DNA from: Modestobacter versicolor
Lineage (GTDB): Bacteria; Actinomycetota; Actinomycetes; Mycobacteriales; Geodermatophilaceae
Assembly (NCBI RefSeq): GCF_014195485.1
Contig: NZ_JACIBU010000001.1
Span: 1,922,001 to 1,986,000 of the forward strand
Direction: 5' to 3'
Length of the DNA: 64,000 bases
Shown: positions 41,747 through 49,949 of the stretch, one piece after another
How positions within the stretch are numbered: position 1 is the first letter of the stretch
How the letters are laid out: each line of letters begins with the position of its first letter
Program-made: the position numbers and the translations under genes
The notes under the pieces: model-generated
Databases searched by the model: none
Told to the model about the DNA's origin: nothing
The model's input: the letters and a program-made list of their open reading frames with translations, nothing else

Positions 41747-42955
41747 GTGGACGACGTCCTCCGCCTGCTGCTGGCCGGTGCCCGGCTGGCCGCCCAGCCC
41801 GGCGTGACCGGCCAGGAGCTCGACCGGGTCGTCGACCGGCTGCTGGTGCGCGACCCTGCCGTCGACTCCGGCGGCCACGCCCAGGAGGTGCTCCGCGAGC
41901 TGCTGCCGACGCTGTGGGAGGGCGGCTGGCAGCCGGCCGACCTGGCCCACGCCGTGCGCCGGAAGGTCAGCACCCGGGCGGCGCGGCTGGTGGCGGCGGT
42001 CATCGCCGGTGAGGCGGCGGCCGAGGGCGTCGCCGAGCGCGCACCGCGGGCGTGGACCGCGCAGCTGGCCGAGCTCGACAGCCGGGCGGACACCGTCGCC
42101 GGCTGGTGGCAGGCCGAGCGGGTCCCGCCGGCCGCAGGGTGGCGCGACGTGCTGCGGGTCGTCGGGCTGCTGCGCACCCTCCCCCGGCTCGAGCAGCTCG
42201 TACCGCCACCGTCGGGCTGGTCAGCCGCGCTGCTCGCCGACAGCAGCTGGGACGACGTCGTCGACGCGCGGGCGCTCAGCCGGATCCGCGGGCTGCTCGC
42301 CAAGGCGGAGTCGACCGACTTCGAGGCCGAGGCGGAGGCGCTCACCGCCAAGGCGCAGGAGCTGATGGCCCGGCACGCCATCGACACGGCGATGCTCGGT
42401 CACCGCGGTGCGGCACCGGCCACCACCGGGCAGGTCCAGGCGCGGCGGCTGCACCTCGACGACCCGCACGCCGAGGCGAAGGCCGCCGTCGTCCAGGCGG
42501 TCGGGACGGCGAACGGGGTGCGGGTGGTGCTGCTGCCGGCGTTCGGCATCGCGACGCTGGTCGGCATGCCCGGCGACCTGGACGCGGTCGAGCTGCTGGT
42601 CACCTCGCTGCTGCTGCAGTCCGGGCGGGCGCTCGCCGACGCGGTGCAGCAGGCCGGGTCCCGCGGCCGGACGGCGGCCTACCGGCGCGGCTTCTTCTAC
42701 TCCTACGCGCAGCGGATCGAGGAGCGGCTGACCGAGGCGCGCGACCAGGCCCGGGTGGAGGCGACGGCCACCTACGGCAGCGCGCTGGCACCGGTGCTCG
42801 CCGACCAGCAGGCGGCCGTCGACCGGGCGGTGGAGGAGCTGTTCCCCTCGGTGCGCCGCCGCAGCGGCCGCACCGTCGACGCGGCCGGCTGGCACGCGGG
42901 CCGGCAGGCGGCGGACGCCGCCGACCTCGGCGGCACCCGCCTCACCGGCGGCTGA
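41747..42955 (+). CDS. DUF2786-domain protein
   Basis: 402 residues, soluble. The DUF2786 motif ALSRIRGLLAKAESTDFEAEAEALTAKAQELMARHAID covers about residues 182-220. A second conserved region SYAQRIEERLTEARDQA follows a Gly-rich beta segment. The N-terminal third (LLAGARLAAQPGV...) is an alpha-helical module. Homologues are widespread but uncharacterised. GTG 41747 follows GAGGAG; an earlier GTG at 41723 is possible. Divergent from the small membrane gene and followed by a dispersed palindrome. Confidence 0.85.
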   Translation: MDDVLRLLLAGARLAAQPGVTGQELDRVVDRLLVRDPAVDSGGHAQEVLRELLPTLWEGGWQPADLAHAVRRKVSTRAARLVAAVIAGEAAAEGVAERAPRAWTAQLAELDSRADTVAGWWQAERVPPAAGWRDVLRVVGLLRTLPRLEQLVPPPSGWSAALLADSSWDDVVDARALSRIRGLLAKAESTDFEAEAEALTAKAQELMARHAIDTAMLGHRGAAPATTGQVQARRLHLDDPHAEAKAAVVQAVGTANGVRVVLLPAFGIATLVGMPGDLDAVELLVTSLLLQSGRALADAVQQAGSRGRTAAYRRGFFYSYAQRIEERLTEARDQARVEATATYGSALAPVLADQQAAVDRAVEELFPSVRRRSGRTVDAAGWHAGRQAADAADLGGTRLTGG

Positions 42956-42975
42956 CGACGGAAGCCCGTCCGTGA

Positions 42976-43034
42976 TGGCCCCGTCCGGAGGCTCGCCCCG
43001 AGCTCGCGAGGGGTGAGAGGGACGGGGTCCTTTC
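42976..43034. repeat. Dispersed imperfect palindrome, copy 5
   Basis: GGCCCCGTCCGGAGG to GGGACGGGGTCCTTTC around GCTCGCCCCGAGCTCGCGAG. Read in reverse it is strikingly close to copy 1 at 6211. It sits between convergent genes and covers the last codon region of the small minus-strand gene. Confidence 0.7.
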
Positions 43035-43215
43035 AGATCAGGACGTCGAAGGAGGAACCGAGGTCGCGGATCAGCATCGCCTGGTGGGTCAGGTCGGCGG
43101 CCGTGGTGAGCCACCCGGCCACGTACACCAACGCCTCGGCCGAGGTGTCGTCCAGCGACGCCGTCGCCGCCGAGGTCCCTGCCTGAGCCACCGCACTGCA
43201 CGCCAAGGTCAACAT
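43033..43215 (-). CDS. Putative 60-residue protein
   Basis: 60 residues with no known family. It starts with a hydrophobic, Ala/Thr-rich stretch (MLTLACSAVAQAGTSAATAS) followed by an amphipathic C-terminus (VYVAGWLTTAADLTHQAM). A clear ribosome site, AGGAG six bases before the ATG, and typical codon use support translation. Its end runs into the dispersed palindrome, supplying the last codons. Could be a small stress or secreted peptide; may be spurious. Confidence 0.45.
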   Translation of the reverse strand: MLTLACSAVAQAGTSAATASLDDTSAEALVYVAGWLTTAADLTHQAMLIRDLGSSFDVLI

Positions 43216-43296
43216 GACCGGCTCCTCTCGTCTGCAGGAGAGGTCGGCAGGACGAGCACGGAACTGGACGCCCTGCAGGCCGGCCGGGCCGTTCCT

Positions 43297-43313
43297 CCCC
43301 CCTTCGAGGGGGG
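43297..43313. terminator. Short C/G hairpin after the TetR gene
   Basis: CCCCCCT (43297-43303) and AGGGGGG (43307-43313) pair around a TCG loop, immediately after the stop codon of the TetR gene on the minus strand. Confidence 0.6.
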
Positions 43314-43910
43314 TCAGCGCAGCCCGTCGAGCAGCATCCGCAGCAGCTGCTCGTAGTTCGCGCCGGGGTCGGCGACCTGGACCATCCCGGCCAGCTCCAG
43401 GGACACCGCCCCGTGCACCGAGCTCCAGATGACCTGCGCGGTCTCCAGCCGGTCGCCGGGGCGCAGCACCGCCCGGTCCATCGCGTAGCCCACCTGGTCG
43501 ACCAGCACCTGGAAGGCGGCGGCGGCCCGGTCCACGAGCTCCTCGGTCGGGGCGGCGGAGGCGAAGCCGGCGCCGAACATCGCGCCGTAGTGCTGCGGGT
43601 GGTCCAGGGCGAACTGCCGGTACCCGTGCCCGCAGGCCAGCAGCCGGTCGACGGGGTCGGGGACCTCGGACGCCATCGCGGCCGCACGCAGCCCCTCGAA
43701 GCCCCGGGTCAGCACCGCGGCGACCAGCCCGTCCTTGCTGCCGAACCGGTTGTAGACGCCCATCGGCGCCACCCCCGCCTCGGTGGCGACCGCCCGGACG
43801 GTGAGCCCGCCCAGCCCGTCGCGCACCAGCACCCGCTCGGCGGCGTCGACCAGCGCCTGCTCGAGCTCGCGGCTCGGCGTCCGGCCGGTCGGCGTACTGA
43901 CATCTGTCAC
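43314..43910 (-). CDS. TetR-family repressor of the adjacent DHA2 exporter
   Basis: 198 residues. Helix-turn-helix at about 15-60 (ALVDAAERVLVRDGLGGLTVRAVATEAGVA...VYNRFGSKDGLVAAVL). The C-terminal half has the WHG-type TetR domain: HGYRQFALDHPQHYGAMFG and IWSSVHGAVSLELAGMV. GTG at 43910 follows GGAGGA. It is divergent from the exporter, and two tandem palindromes plus a consensus promoter lie in the 78 bp between them. It should therefore repress the exporter, and probably itself, until a drug binds. Confidence 0.93.
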   Translation of the reverse strand: MTDVSTPTGRTPSRELEQALVDAAERVLVRDGLGGLTVRAVATEAGVAPMGVYNRFGSKDGLVAAVLTRGFEGLRAAAMASEVPDPVDRLLACGHGYRQFALDHPQHYGAMFGAGFASAAPTEELVDRAAAAFQVLVDQVGYAMDRAVLRPGDRLETAQVIWSSVHGAVSLELAGMVQVADPGANYEQLLRMLLDGLR

Positions 43911-43927
43911 GACCGCATCCTCCCCCG

Positions 43928-43956
43928 TTGACGTCTGTAGAACGTCGTTCTACGTT
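43928..43956 (+). promoter_or_regulatory. Sigma-A-type promoter of the DHA2 exporter
   Basis: TTGACG (43928-43933), 17-bp spacer, TACGTT (43951-43956). The -35 differs by one base from TTGACA and the -10 has the TAnnnT form. It is overlapped by the first operator, and transcription would start near the second, about 26 bp before the ATG. Confidence 0.75.
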
Positions 43957-43974
43957 TCTAGAACAACGTTCTAC
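43937..43974. promoter_or_regulatory. Two tandem TetR operators
   Basis: GTAGAACGTCGTTCTAC (43937-43953) and CTAGAACAACGTTCTAC (43958-43974) are 17-bp palindromes with GTAGAAC/GTTCTAC-type arms. Their centres are 21 bp apart, two helical turns, so both present the same face. One covers the promoter spacer and -10, the other the start region. They are the expected binding sites of the TetR protein at 43314. Confidence 0.8.
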
Positions 43975-43988
43975 ACCCGGAGGTCGTC

Positions 43989-45533
43989 ATGACAGCTCCC
44001 CCCGCTCCCACCGCCACCCGTCGGTGGTGGGTGCTGCTCGTGCTCTGCCTGTCCGTCCTGCTCGTCAGCGTCGACAACACCATCGTCAACGTGGCGCTGC
44101 CGACCATCGGCCGCGAGCTGTCGGCCAGCACCAGCGACCTGCAGTGGGTCGTCGACGGCTACACGCTCGCCTTCGCCGCGCTGCTGCTCCTCGGCGGTGC
44201 GCTCGGTGACCGGTTCGGCCGCCGCCGGGTGCTCGAGCTCGGCCTGGTCGCCTTCGCCGCCACCTCGCTGCTCGCCGCGCTGGCCGACACCACCGGCGAA
44301 CTGGTCGCCGGGCGGGCGGCGATGGGCGTGAGCGCCGCCGCGATCTACCCGGCCACCCTGGCCCTGCTGGTCACCACGTTCACCGACCGGCGTGAGCGCG
44401 CCACCGCCATCGGCATCTGGTCGGCGGTCACCGGCCTGTCCGTCGCGATCGGCCCGGTCACCGGCGGCCTGCTGCTCGAGCACTTCTCGTGGGGCTCGGT
44501 CTTCCTGGTCAACCTGCCGCTGGCCGCCGTCGCGGTCGTCGCCGGCCGGCTGCTGCTCACCGAGTCCGCCGACCCCCGCCGGCGCCGCTTCGACCTGGTC
44601 GGTGCCGCCGCGTCGATCGCCGGCATCGGGCTGCTGGTCTGGACGACGATCGAGGCGCCCGGCCGCGGCTGGGGCTCCACCGCGACCGTGGGCGGCTACC
44701 TCGCCGCTGCGGTGGCGCTCGCCTTCTTCGTGGTCTGGGAGCTCCGCCGCGCCGACCCGATGCTCGACGTCCGGCTGTTCGGCGACCGGCGGGTGTCGGT
44801 CGGCAGCGGCGCCATCGCGCTGGCGTTCTTCAGCCTCTTCGGGTTCATCTTCCTGATCACCCAGTACTTCCAGACCGTCCGCGGCTACGACACCCTCACC
44901 GCAGGGCTGGCCACCCTCCCGTTCGCGCTGGTCATCGGCGCGGTCAGCCCGCTGGCGATCCTGGCCATGCGGGCGGTGGGCACCAAGCTGGTGGTCGCCG
45001 CCGGGCTGCTGACCATGGCCGCCGGTTTCGCGCTGGCCGCCGGCACGTCGCTGGAGTCGGCCTACTGGGGCCGGATCGTGCTGGCCATGGTGCTGATGGC
45101 CGCCGGCCTCGGCCTGGTCACCGGCCCGGCGACGGAGGCGGTCATGGGAGCGCTGCGCAGCGAGGAGGCGGGCGCCGGCTCGGCGGTCAACGACACCGTC
45201 CGCGAGGTCGGCGGCACGCTGGGGGTCGCGGTCGTCGGCTCGGTGATGAGCACCGTCTACGGGCCCGCGGTGGTCGACGCCCTCACCGCCGCCGGCGCAC
45301 CGGCACCGGCCGCCGGCAGCGCGGCCGACTCGGTGTTCGCCGGGCTGGCCGTCGCCGCGCAGCTGCCCGACGGGGCGACGGCAGCCGTCCAGCAGTCGTT
45401 CCTGGACGGGGTCACGGCCGGCTCCTGGGTGGCCGCGGCCGCCAGCGCTGCCGGCGCGCTCGTCGTCCTCGCCCTCCTGCCGGCCCAGCACCGGGCCCCC
45501 GAGCCGGCAGCGGAACCCGTCGCCGCCGGGTGA
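43989..45533 (+). CDS. DHA2-family MFS multidrug exporter under TetR control
   Basis: 514 residues, 14 predicted helices. Motifs: VDNTIVNVALP in helix 1, LGGALGDRFGRRRV (motif A), and SVAIGPVTGGLLLEHF (motif C). It is more distant from the other two DHA2 exporters here (4665 and 48211), which are closer to each other. The ATG at 43989 follows CCCGGAGG. Transcription starts at a consensus promoter covered by tandem operators, so expression is likely substrate-induced. The stop is followed by a dispersed palindrome. Confidence 0.93.
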   Translation: MTAPPAPTATRRWWVLLVLCLSVLLVSVDNTIVNVALPTIGRELSASTSDLQWVVDGYTLAFAALLLLGGALGDRFGRRRVLELGLVAFAATSLLAALADTTGELVAGRAAMGVSAAAIYPATLALLVTTFTDRRERATAIGIWSAVTGLSVAIGPVTGGLLLEHFSWGSVFLVNLPLAAVAVVAGRLLLTESADPRRRRFDLVGAAASIAGIGLLVWTTIEAPGRGWGSTATVGGYLAAAVALAFFVVWELRRADPMLDVRLFGDRRVSVGSGAIALAFFSLFGFIFLITQYFQTVRGYDTLTAGLATLPFALVIGAVSPLAILAMRAVGTKLVVAAGLLTMAAGFALAAGTSLESAYWGRIVLAMVLMAAGLGLVTGPATEAVMGALRSEEAGAGSAVNDTVREVGGTLGVAVVGSVMSTVYGPAVVDALTAAGAPAPAAGSAADSVFAGLAVAAQLPDGATAAVQQSFLDGVTAGSWVAAAASAAGALVVLALLPAQHRAPEPAAEPVAAG

Positions 45534-45538
45534 CGGCT

Positions 45539-45603
45539 GGAACGGCCCCCTTCCAGGGGCCCACCCCTGAGCCTGCGAAGGGTGGGGAGGAAGGGGGTCC
45601 TTC
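45539..45603. repeat. Dispersed imperfect palindrome, copy 6
   Basis: GGAACGGCCCCCTTCC to GGAAGGGGGTCCTTC around AGGGGCCCACCCCTGAGCC. CCTTCC/GGAAGG replaces the CCGTCC/GGACGG pair of other copies, a compensatory change. It separates the convergent exporter and permease genes. Confidence 0.7.
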
Positions 45604-45604
45604 G

Positions 45605-47242
45605 TCAGGCCCGCGGGTCCCAGGGCTCCCGACCGGGCGGCAGGTTCGACCGGTCGGGGGCGATGACCGTCGCCTCGTGCGAGTCCGGCAGCGCCACGGT
45701 GGGCACGTCGGGGGCCAGCAGCAGGTCGCCGGTGCCGCGCAGCATCGTCTCGCCGCGGAAGAACGACGGCGCGACCCGGCTGTAGACCACCATCAGCAGC
45801 AGGCCGAGCAGCAGCGCGCCGACGCCGATGACGAACACCCCGCCGACGCCGTTGATCACCGTCTCGCCGTACTCGGGGTCGGCGTACTCAAAACACGCCA
45901 GCACGAAGACGACGAGCATGAACAGCCCGCCCAGCAGCGGCAGCAGGAAGCGCATCAGGACGTCGCGCGGGCCGCGCAGCGACCGGCGGAACTCCCAGGC
46001 GCAGGCGAACCCGGTCAGCCCGTAGTAGAAGGCGATCAGCATGCCGGTCGCGGTGATCGAGTCGACCAGCACGTTCTCGCTCACCAGCGTCAGCCCGACG
46101 TAGAAGGCGATCGAGACCAGGCCCATCCAGATGGTCGAGACCGTCGGCGTCAGGTAGCGGGGGTGGATCCGCGCGAACGACCGGGGCAGCGCGCCGTAGG
46201 CGGCCATCGACAGGGTGCCGCGGGCGGTGGGCAGGATCGTCGTCTGGGTGCAGGCCGCCGACGAGGTGAGCACCGAGATGATCAGCAGCGCCTCGAAGAC
46301 GTGGCCGAACACGTCGTCGCCGAACACCGTGGCGCCCAGGGCGTTGAACACGTCCTCGGCGTTGGCCTCGTTGCCCAGCCCGATCCCCTCGCTGCCCACG
46401 CCGGCGAAGGCCACGGTGGCGACCGAGACGACGGTGTAGATGCCCACCAGCAGGAGGGTCGAGATGATCGCCGCCCGCCCCGGTGAGCGGGTGGGGTTGG
46501 CGGTCTCCTCGTTGACCGCGACCGCCGAGTCCCAGCCCCAGTAGATGAAGATGGCCAGCAGCACCGCCTCGGTGAGCGAGGGCCAGCTCAGCCCCGAGGG
46601 CCACAGCCACGACAGCGACGGCGTGAGCGAGCCCTCCGGCGCCGTCCCGCTGTAGACCTTCACCAGCGCGTAGGCGGCGAAGGCGACCAGGACGACGACC
46701 TCCACCGTGAGCAGCACGTTCTGCACCCGGGCGGTCGGCTCGATGCCCCGGAAGCAGATCCAGGTCATCAGCGCGATCCAGCCGACCCCGGCGACCGTCG
46801 TCCACAGCGTGCTCTCGGCCAGCGAGTCCAGCCCGACCAGCCGGTAGCCGTAGGCGCCGGCGATCTGGGCCAGGTTGGCCATCACGATGACGTCGGCGGC
46901 GATGATCCCCCAGCCGCCCATCCACCCGGTGCGCGGACCGAAGGCCCGGGCCGCCCAGGTGAACGTCGTCCCGCAGTCGGGCTCCCGCTTGTTCAGCTCC
47001 GAGTACGCGACCGCGATCAGCCACATCGGCACGAAGGCCAGCAGCATGATCGCCGGCGCCTTGACGCCCACGGCGATGACGACGAAGCCGAGGGTGGCCG
47101 CCAGCGCGTAGGCCGGGGCGGTCGAGGAGACGGCGAGGACGATCGAGGAGACCAGTCCCAGCGCCCCGCTCTTGAGGCCCTTGTCGACGGCGACGCCCTC
47201 GACGCGTGCGGCCGCGAGCGGCGGCGGGGACGGACGGGTCAT
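45605..47242 (-). CDS. APC-family amino-acid permease
   Basis: 545 residues, 12 or more membrane helices. The first helix region SSIVLAVSSTAPAYALAATLG matches the glycine-rich substrate loop of APC transporters (AdeP/amino-acid type), with a second GWGIIAADVIVMANLAQIAG. The tail is charged and Pro-rich (PPGREPWDPRA). Substrate unknown. It follows an SDR gene by 65 bp on the same strand, and they may be co-transcribed. No strong ribosome site precedes the ATG at 47242. Confidence 0.92.
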   Translation of the reverse strand: MTRPSPPPLAAARVEGVAVDKGLKSGALGLVSSIVLAVSSTAPAYALAATLGFVVIAVGVKAPAIMLLAFVPMWLIAVAYSELNKREPDCGTTFTWAARAFGPRTGWMGGWGIIAADVIVMANLAQIAGAYGYRLVGLDSLAESTLWTTVAGVGWIALMTWICFRGIEPTARVQNVLLTVEVVVLVAFAAYALVKVYSGTAPEGSLTPSLSWLWPSGLSWPSLTEAVLLAIFIYWGWDSAVAVNEETANPTRSPGRAAIISTLLLVGIYTVVSVATVAFAGVGSEGIGLGNEANAEDVFNALGATVFGDDVFGHVFEALLIISVLTSSAACTQTTILPTARGTLSMAAYGALPRSFARIHPRYLTPTVSTIWMGLVSIAFYVGLTLVSENVLVDSITATGMLIAFYYGLTGFACAWEFRRSLRGPRDVLMRFLLPLLGGLFMLVVFVLACFEYADPEYGETVINGVGGVFVIGVGALLLGLLLMVVYSRVAPSFFRGETMLRGTGDLLLAPDVPTVALPDSHEATVIAPDRSNLPPGREPWDPRA

Positions 47243-47307
47243 GCCGGAGCCGTGCGCGGAGTCATGCCGTTTTTATCGCACACGACGGGCGCCGCCGCGG
47301 GACGGGG

Positions 47308-48093
47308 TCACAGGTGCGGCTGCCCGGTGGAGGCGCTCGTCCCGCCGTCGACCGGCACCACCGCCCCGGTGACGTACCGGGCGGCGTCGCTGGCCAGGAA
47401 CAGCACGACCGGCGCGACGTCCGCCGGCTCGCCTGGCCGGCCCAGCGGGATGCGGTTGACGAACGGGGCGAGCGAGGCCTCGTCCCGGCCCATCCCCTCG
47501 GTCAGCTCGGTGAGGGTGAACGCCGGGGCGACCGCGTTGACCCGGACGCCGTCGGCGCCCCAGTCCAGGGCCAGCGACCGGACGAAGTTGCTGATCGCGG
47601 CCTTGGTGGCGTTGTAGGCGGCCTGGCCCCAGTCGCCGCGCTCACCGGAGACCGAGGAGACGGCGACCAGGGTGCCGCCCGCGCTCGCCAGGTGCGGCTG
47701 GGCGGCCTTGGCCAGGTGGAAGAAGGCGTCGACGTTCGTGGCCCGCAGCCGCTCCCAGGCGTCGTCGGCCAGCTCGGTGAGCGGACCGGACTCGTAGCCG
47801 GCCGCGTTGCTCACCACCACGTCGAGCCGGCCGAAGCGCTCGACGACGTCGGCGACCAGCCGGGCCACCTGCGCGCCGTCGGAGACGTCGGCCGGCAGCG
47901 CCGCGGTGCGCTCGGCGGGGTGACCGGCCAGCGCCTGCTCCAGCCGGTCGGGACGGCGGCCGGTGACCGCGACGGTCGCGCCCGCCCCGAGGAAGGCGCG
48001 GGTGATCGCCAGCCCGATGCCGCTCCCTCCCCCGGTGACGAGCACGACGGAGCCGGTGAAGTCGAAGTCTGCGGAGGCCACGGGAACTGTCAT
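47308..48093 (-). CDS. Short-chain dehydrogenase/reductase
   Basis: 261 residues, classical SDR. Cofactor motif VLVTGGGSGIG, DVVVSNAAG for the N-A-G strand, SSVSGERG with the catalytic Ser and YNATKAAISNFV with Tyr-x3-Lys. The C-terminal RYVTGAVVPVDGGTSA is typical. ATG at 48093 is chosen over an upstream start as homology begins at the following strand. It is divergent from the DHA2 exporter across two inverted repeats and precedes the amino-acid permease. Substrate unknown. Confidence 0.9.
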   Translation of the reverse strand: MTVPVASADFDFTGSVVLVTGGGSGIGLAITRAFLGAGATVAVTGRRPDRLEQALAGHPAERTAALPADVSDGAQVARLVADVVERFGRLDVVVSNAAGYESGPLTELADDAWERLRATNVDAFFHLAKAAQPHLASAGGTLVAVSSVSGERGDWGQAAYNATKAAISNFVRSLALDWGADGVRVNAVAPAFTLTELTEGMGRDEASLAPFVNRIPLGRPGEPADVAPVVLFLASDAARYVTGAVVPVDGGTSASTGQPHL

Positions 48094-48106
48094 CCCCCGC
48101 GGGGAA

Positions 48107-48147
48107 CATCTCGACACCCGAGATGGTTGCTTGCGCGGAACAAGCAA
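48107..48147. promoter_or_regulatory. Two adjacent inverted repeats in the SDR/exporter divergent region
   Basis: CATCTCG (48107-48113) with CGAGATG (48119-48125), and TTGCTTG (48127-48133) with CAAGCAA (48141-48147). Both have perfect 7-bp arms, spaced by 5 and 7 bp. The spot lies just upstream of the SDR and 64 bp from the exporter start. Their closeness suggests operators for a regulator not encoded in the window. Confidence 0.5.
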
Positions 48148-48210
48148 TCAGGCGTCCCCACGCCGGCGCGACGGTGCGCCTCCACCCGCACACCCGCCAG
48201 GAGCCCACCT

Positions 48211-49740
48211 GTGTCCCACCCCGCCCCGCCCAGCACCGGCCTGACCGGTCCCGAGACCGCCGAGGCCAAGGCCACCGCCGCCCTCGAGCAGGAGCGCGAC
48301 CACGGCCGCCGCTGGTGGACGCTGGCCACGCTGGGCCTTGCCCAGCTGATGGTCGTCCTCGACGCCACGATCGTGAACATCGCGCTGCCCAGCGCCCAGG
48401 CCGACCTCGGCTTCGGCGACGCCGACCGGCAGTGGGTCGTCACCGCCTACGCGCTGGCCTTCGGTGGCCTGCTGCTGCTCGGCGGCCGGCTGGCCGACCT
48501 CTTCGGCCGCCGCCGCATGCTGCTCATCGGCCTGGCCGGCTTCGCGGTCGCCTCCGCGCTCGGCGGCGCTGCCACCGGCTTCGGCACGCTGGTCGCCGCG
48601 CGGGCGCTGCAGGGCGTCTTCGGTGCGCTGCTCGCCCCCGCGGCCCTGTCGCTGCTCACCATCACGTTCAGCGACCCCAAGGAGCGTGGCAAGGCCTTCG
48701 GCATCTTCGGGGCCATCGCCGGTGCCGGCGCGGCCATCGGGCTGCTGCTCGGCGGCGTGCTCACCGAGTACCTCAGCTGGCGCTGGTGCCTCTACGTCAA
48801 CGTGCCGATCGCCGTCGTCGCCGGGCTGGGCGCGGTCCGGTTCGTGCGCAAGGTCGCCCCGGCCAGCGGCGTGCACCTGGACATCCCCGGCGTGATCACC
48901 GCCGTCCTCGGTCTCGGTGGGCTGGTCTACGCCTTCGCCCGCGCCGAGAGCGACGGCTGGGCCGACCCGGTCACCGTCGCGCTGATCGTGGTGTCGACGC
49001 TGCTGCTGGTCAGCTTCGTCGTCCTCCAGCAGCGGGTCGCCCACCCGCTGCTGCCGCTGCGCGTGGTGCTCGACCGGCGCCGCGGGGGCGCCTACCTGGC
49101 GATCACCCTCGCCGCGATCGGCATGTTCGCCGTCTTCCTGTTCCTCACCTACTACCTGCAGCAGACCAAGGGGTTCAGCCCGCTGAAGAGCGGCGTCGCC
49201 TTCCTGCCGTTCGTGGCCGGCATCCTGACCAGCTCCACGGTGGTCGTCCCCCGGCTGCTGCCGAAGATCGGCCCGCGGTTCCTGATCGTCACCGGTCAGC
49301 TGCTCGGCATGGCCGGGCTGCTCTACCTGTGGCGGCTGGAGGCCACCAGCGGGTACCTGGTCCACGTGCTCCCGGCGCTGTTCGTGATGGGCTCCGGGAT
49401 GGGCCTGATCTTCGCCTCGTGCTTCAACACCGCGACCTCGGGCACCCGGCCCGCGGACGCGGGGGTCGCCTCGGCGCTGGTGAACACCGGCCAGCAGGTC
49501 GGCGGCGCCCTGGGCACCGCCCTGCTGAACACGTTCGCCGCCTCAGCGACCGCGTCGTACCTGAGCGGGCGCCAGCCGTCCGCGTCCGTGCTGGCCGACG
49601 CCGCGGTGGCCGGTGAGACCCGGGCGTTCCTCATCGCCGCCGGGGTGTTCCTGCTCGGCGCGGTCGTCAGCCTGGTCGTGATCCCGAGCGGGCCGAACCC
49701 GGTGCCCCAGCGCGGCGCGCCGGTGCCCGCCGGTCACTGA
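48211..49740 (+). CDS. DHA2-family MFS exporter, paralogue of the 4665 gene
   Basis: 509 residues, 14 helices. Helix 1 motif LDATIVNIALP, motif A GGRLADLFGRRRM and motif C GLLLGGVLTEY. From helix 4 to 6 it is nearly collinear with the exporter at 4665 (FGALLAPA..LLT..F.D.KER.KAF). GTG at 48211 follows CAGGAG and gives a hydrophilic 40-residue N-terminus. Divergent from the SDR. No TetR gene is adjacent. A strong terminator follows. Confidence 0.93.
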   Translation: MSHPAPPSTGLTGPETAEAKATAALEQERDHGRRWWTLATLGLAQLMVVLDATIVNIALPSAQADLGFGDADRQWVVTAYALAFGGLLLLGGRLADLFGRRRMLLIGLAGFAVASALGGAATGFGTLVAARALQGVFGALLAPAALSLLTITFSDPKERGKAFGIFGAIAGAGAAIGLLLGGVLTEYLSWRWCLYVNVPIAVVAGLGAVRFVRKVAPASGVHLDIPGVITAVLGLGGLVYAFARAESDGWADPVTVALIVVSTLLLVSFVVLQQRVAHPLLPLRVVLDRRRGGAYLAITLAAIGMFAVFLFLTYYLQQTKGFSPLKSGVAFLPFVAGILTSSTVVVPRLLPKIGPRFLIVTGQLLGMAGLLYLWRLEATSGYLVHVLPALFVMGSGMGLIFASCFNTATSGTRPADAGVASALVNTGQQVGGALGTALLNTFAASATASYLSGRQPSASVLADAAVAGETRAFLIAAGVFLLGAVVSLVVIPSGPNPVPQRGAPVPAGH

Positions 49741-49758
49741 GGCCGCACCCCACCGCAC

Positions 49759-49794
49759 CGGAGGCCCGCCACCCGCTGGGGTGGCGGGCCTCCG
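49759..49794 (+). terminator. Terminator after the DHA2 exporter
   Basis: A perfect 16-bp stem (49759-49774 with 49779-49794) and a GCTG loop, 19 bp after the stop codon. Confidence 0.85.
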
Positions 49795-49867
49795 TCGCGT
49801 CCCGGGCAGGTGCACCCCCACCCGCGCCACGCCGACGTGATCCGGATCGATGAGCTTGCCCTCGACC

Positions 49868-49893
49868 GGTTGTCCGTGACATAACTCGGGACT
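49868..49893 (+). promoter_or_regulatory. Weak stress-sigma promoter candidate
   Basis: GGTT (49868-49871), a 16-bp spacer and GGGACT (49888-49893). The -10 has two changes from GGGTAT. It lies 57 bp before the SpoIIE-type phosphatase. Such phosphatases activate stress sigma factors, so feedback would make sense, but the match is weak. Confidence 0.25.
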
Positions 49894-49949
49894 GCGGGTT
49901 CAGCCAACGAGCCGTGCAGCACCCCCGGCACCGCCGGGCAGCGACGTGA

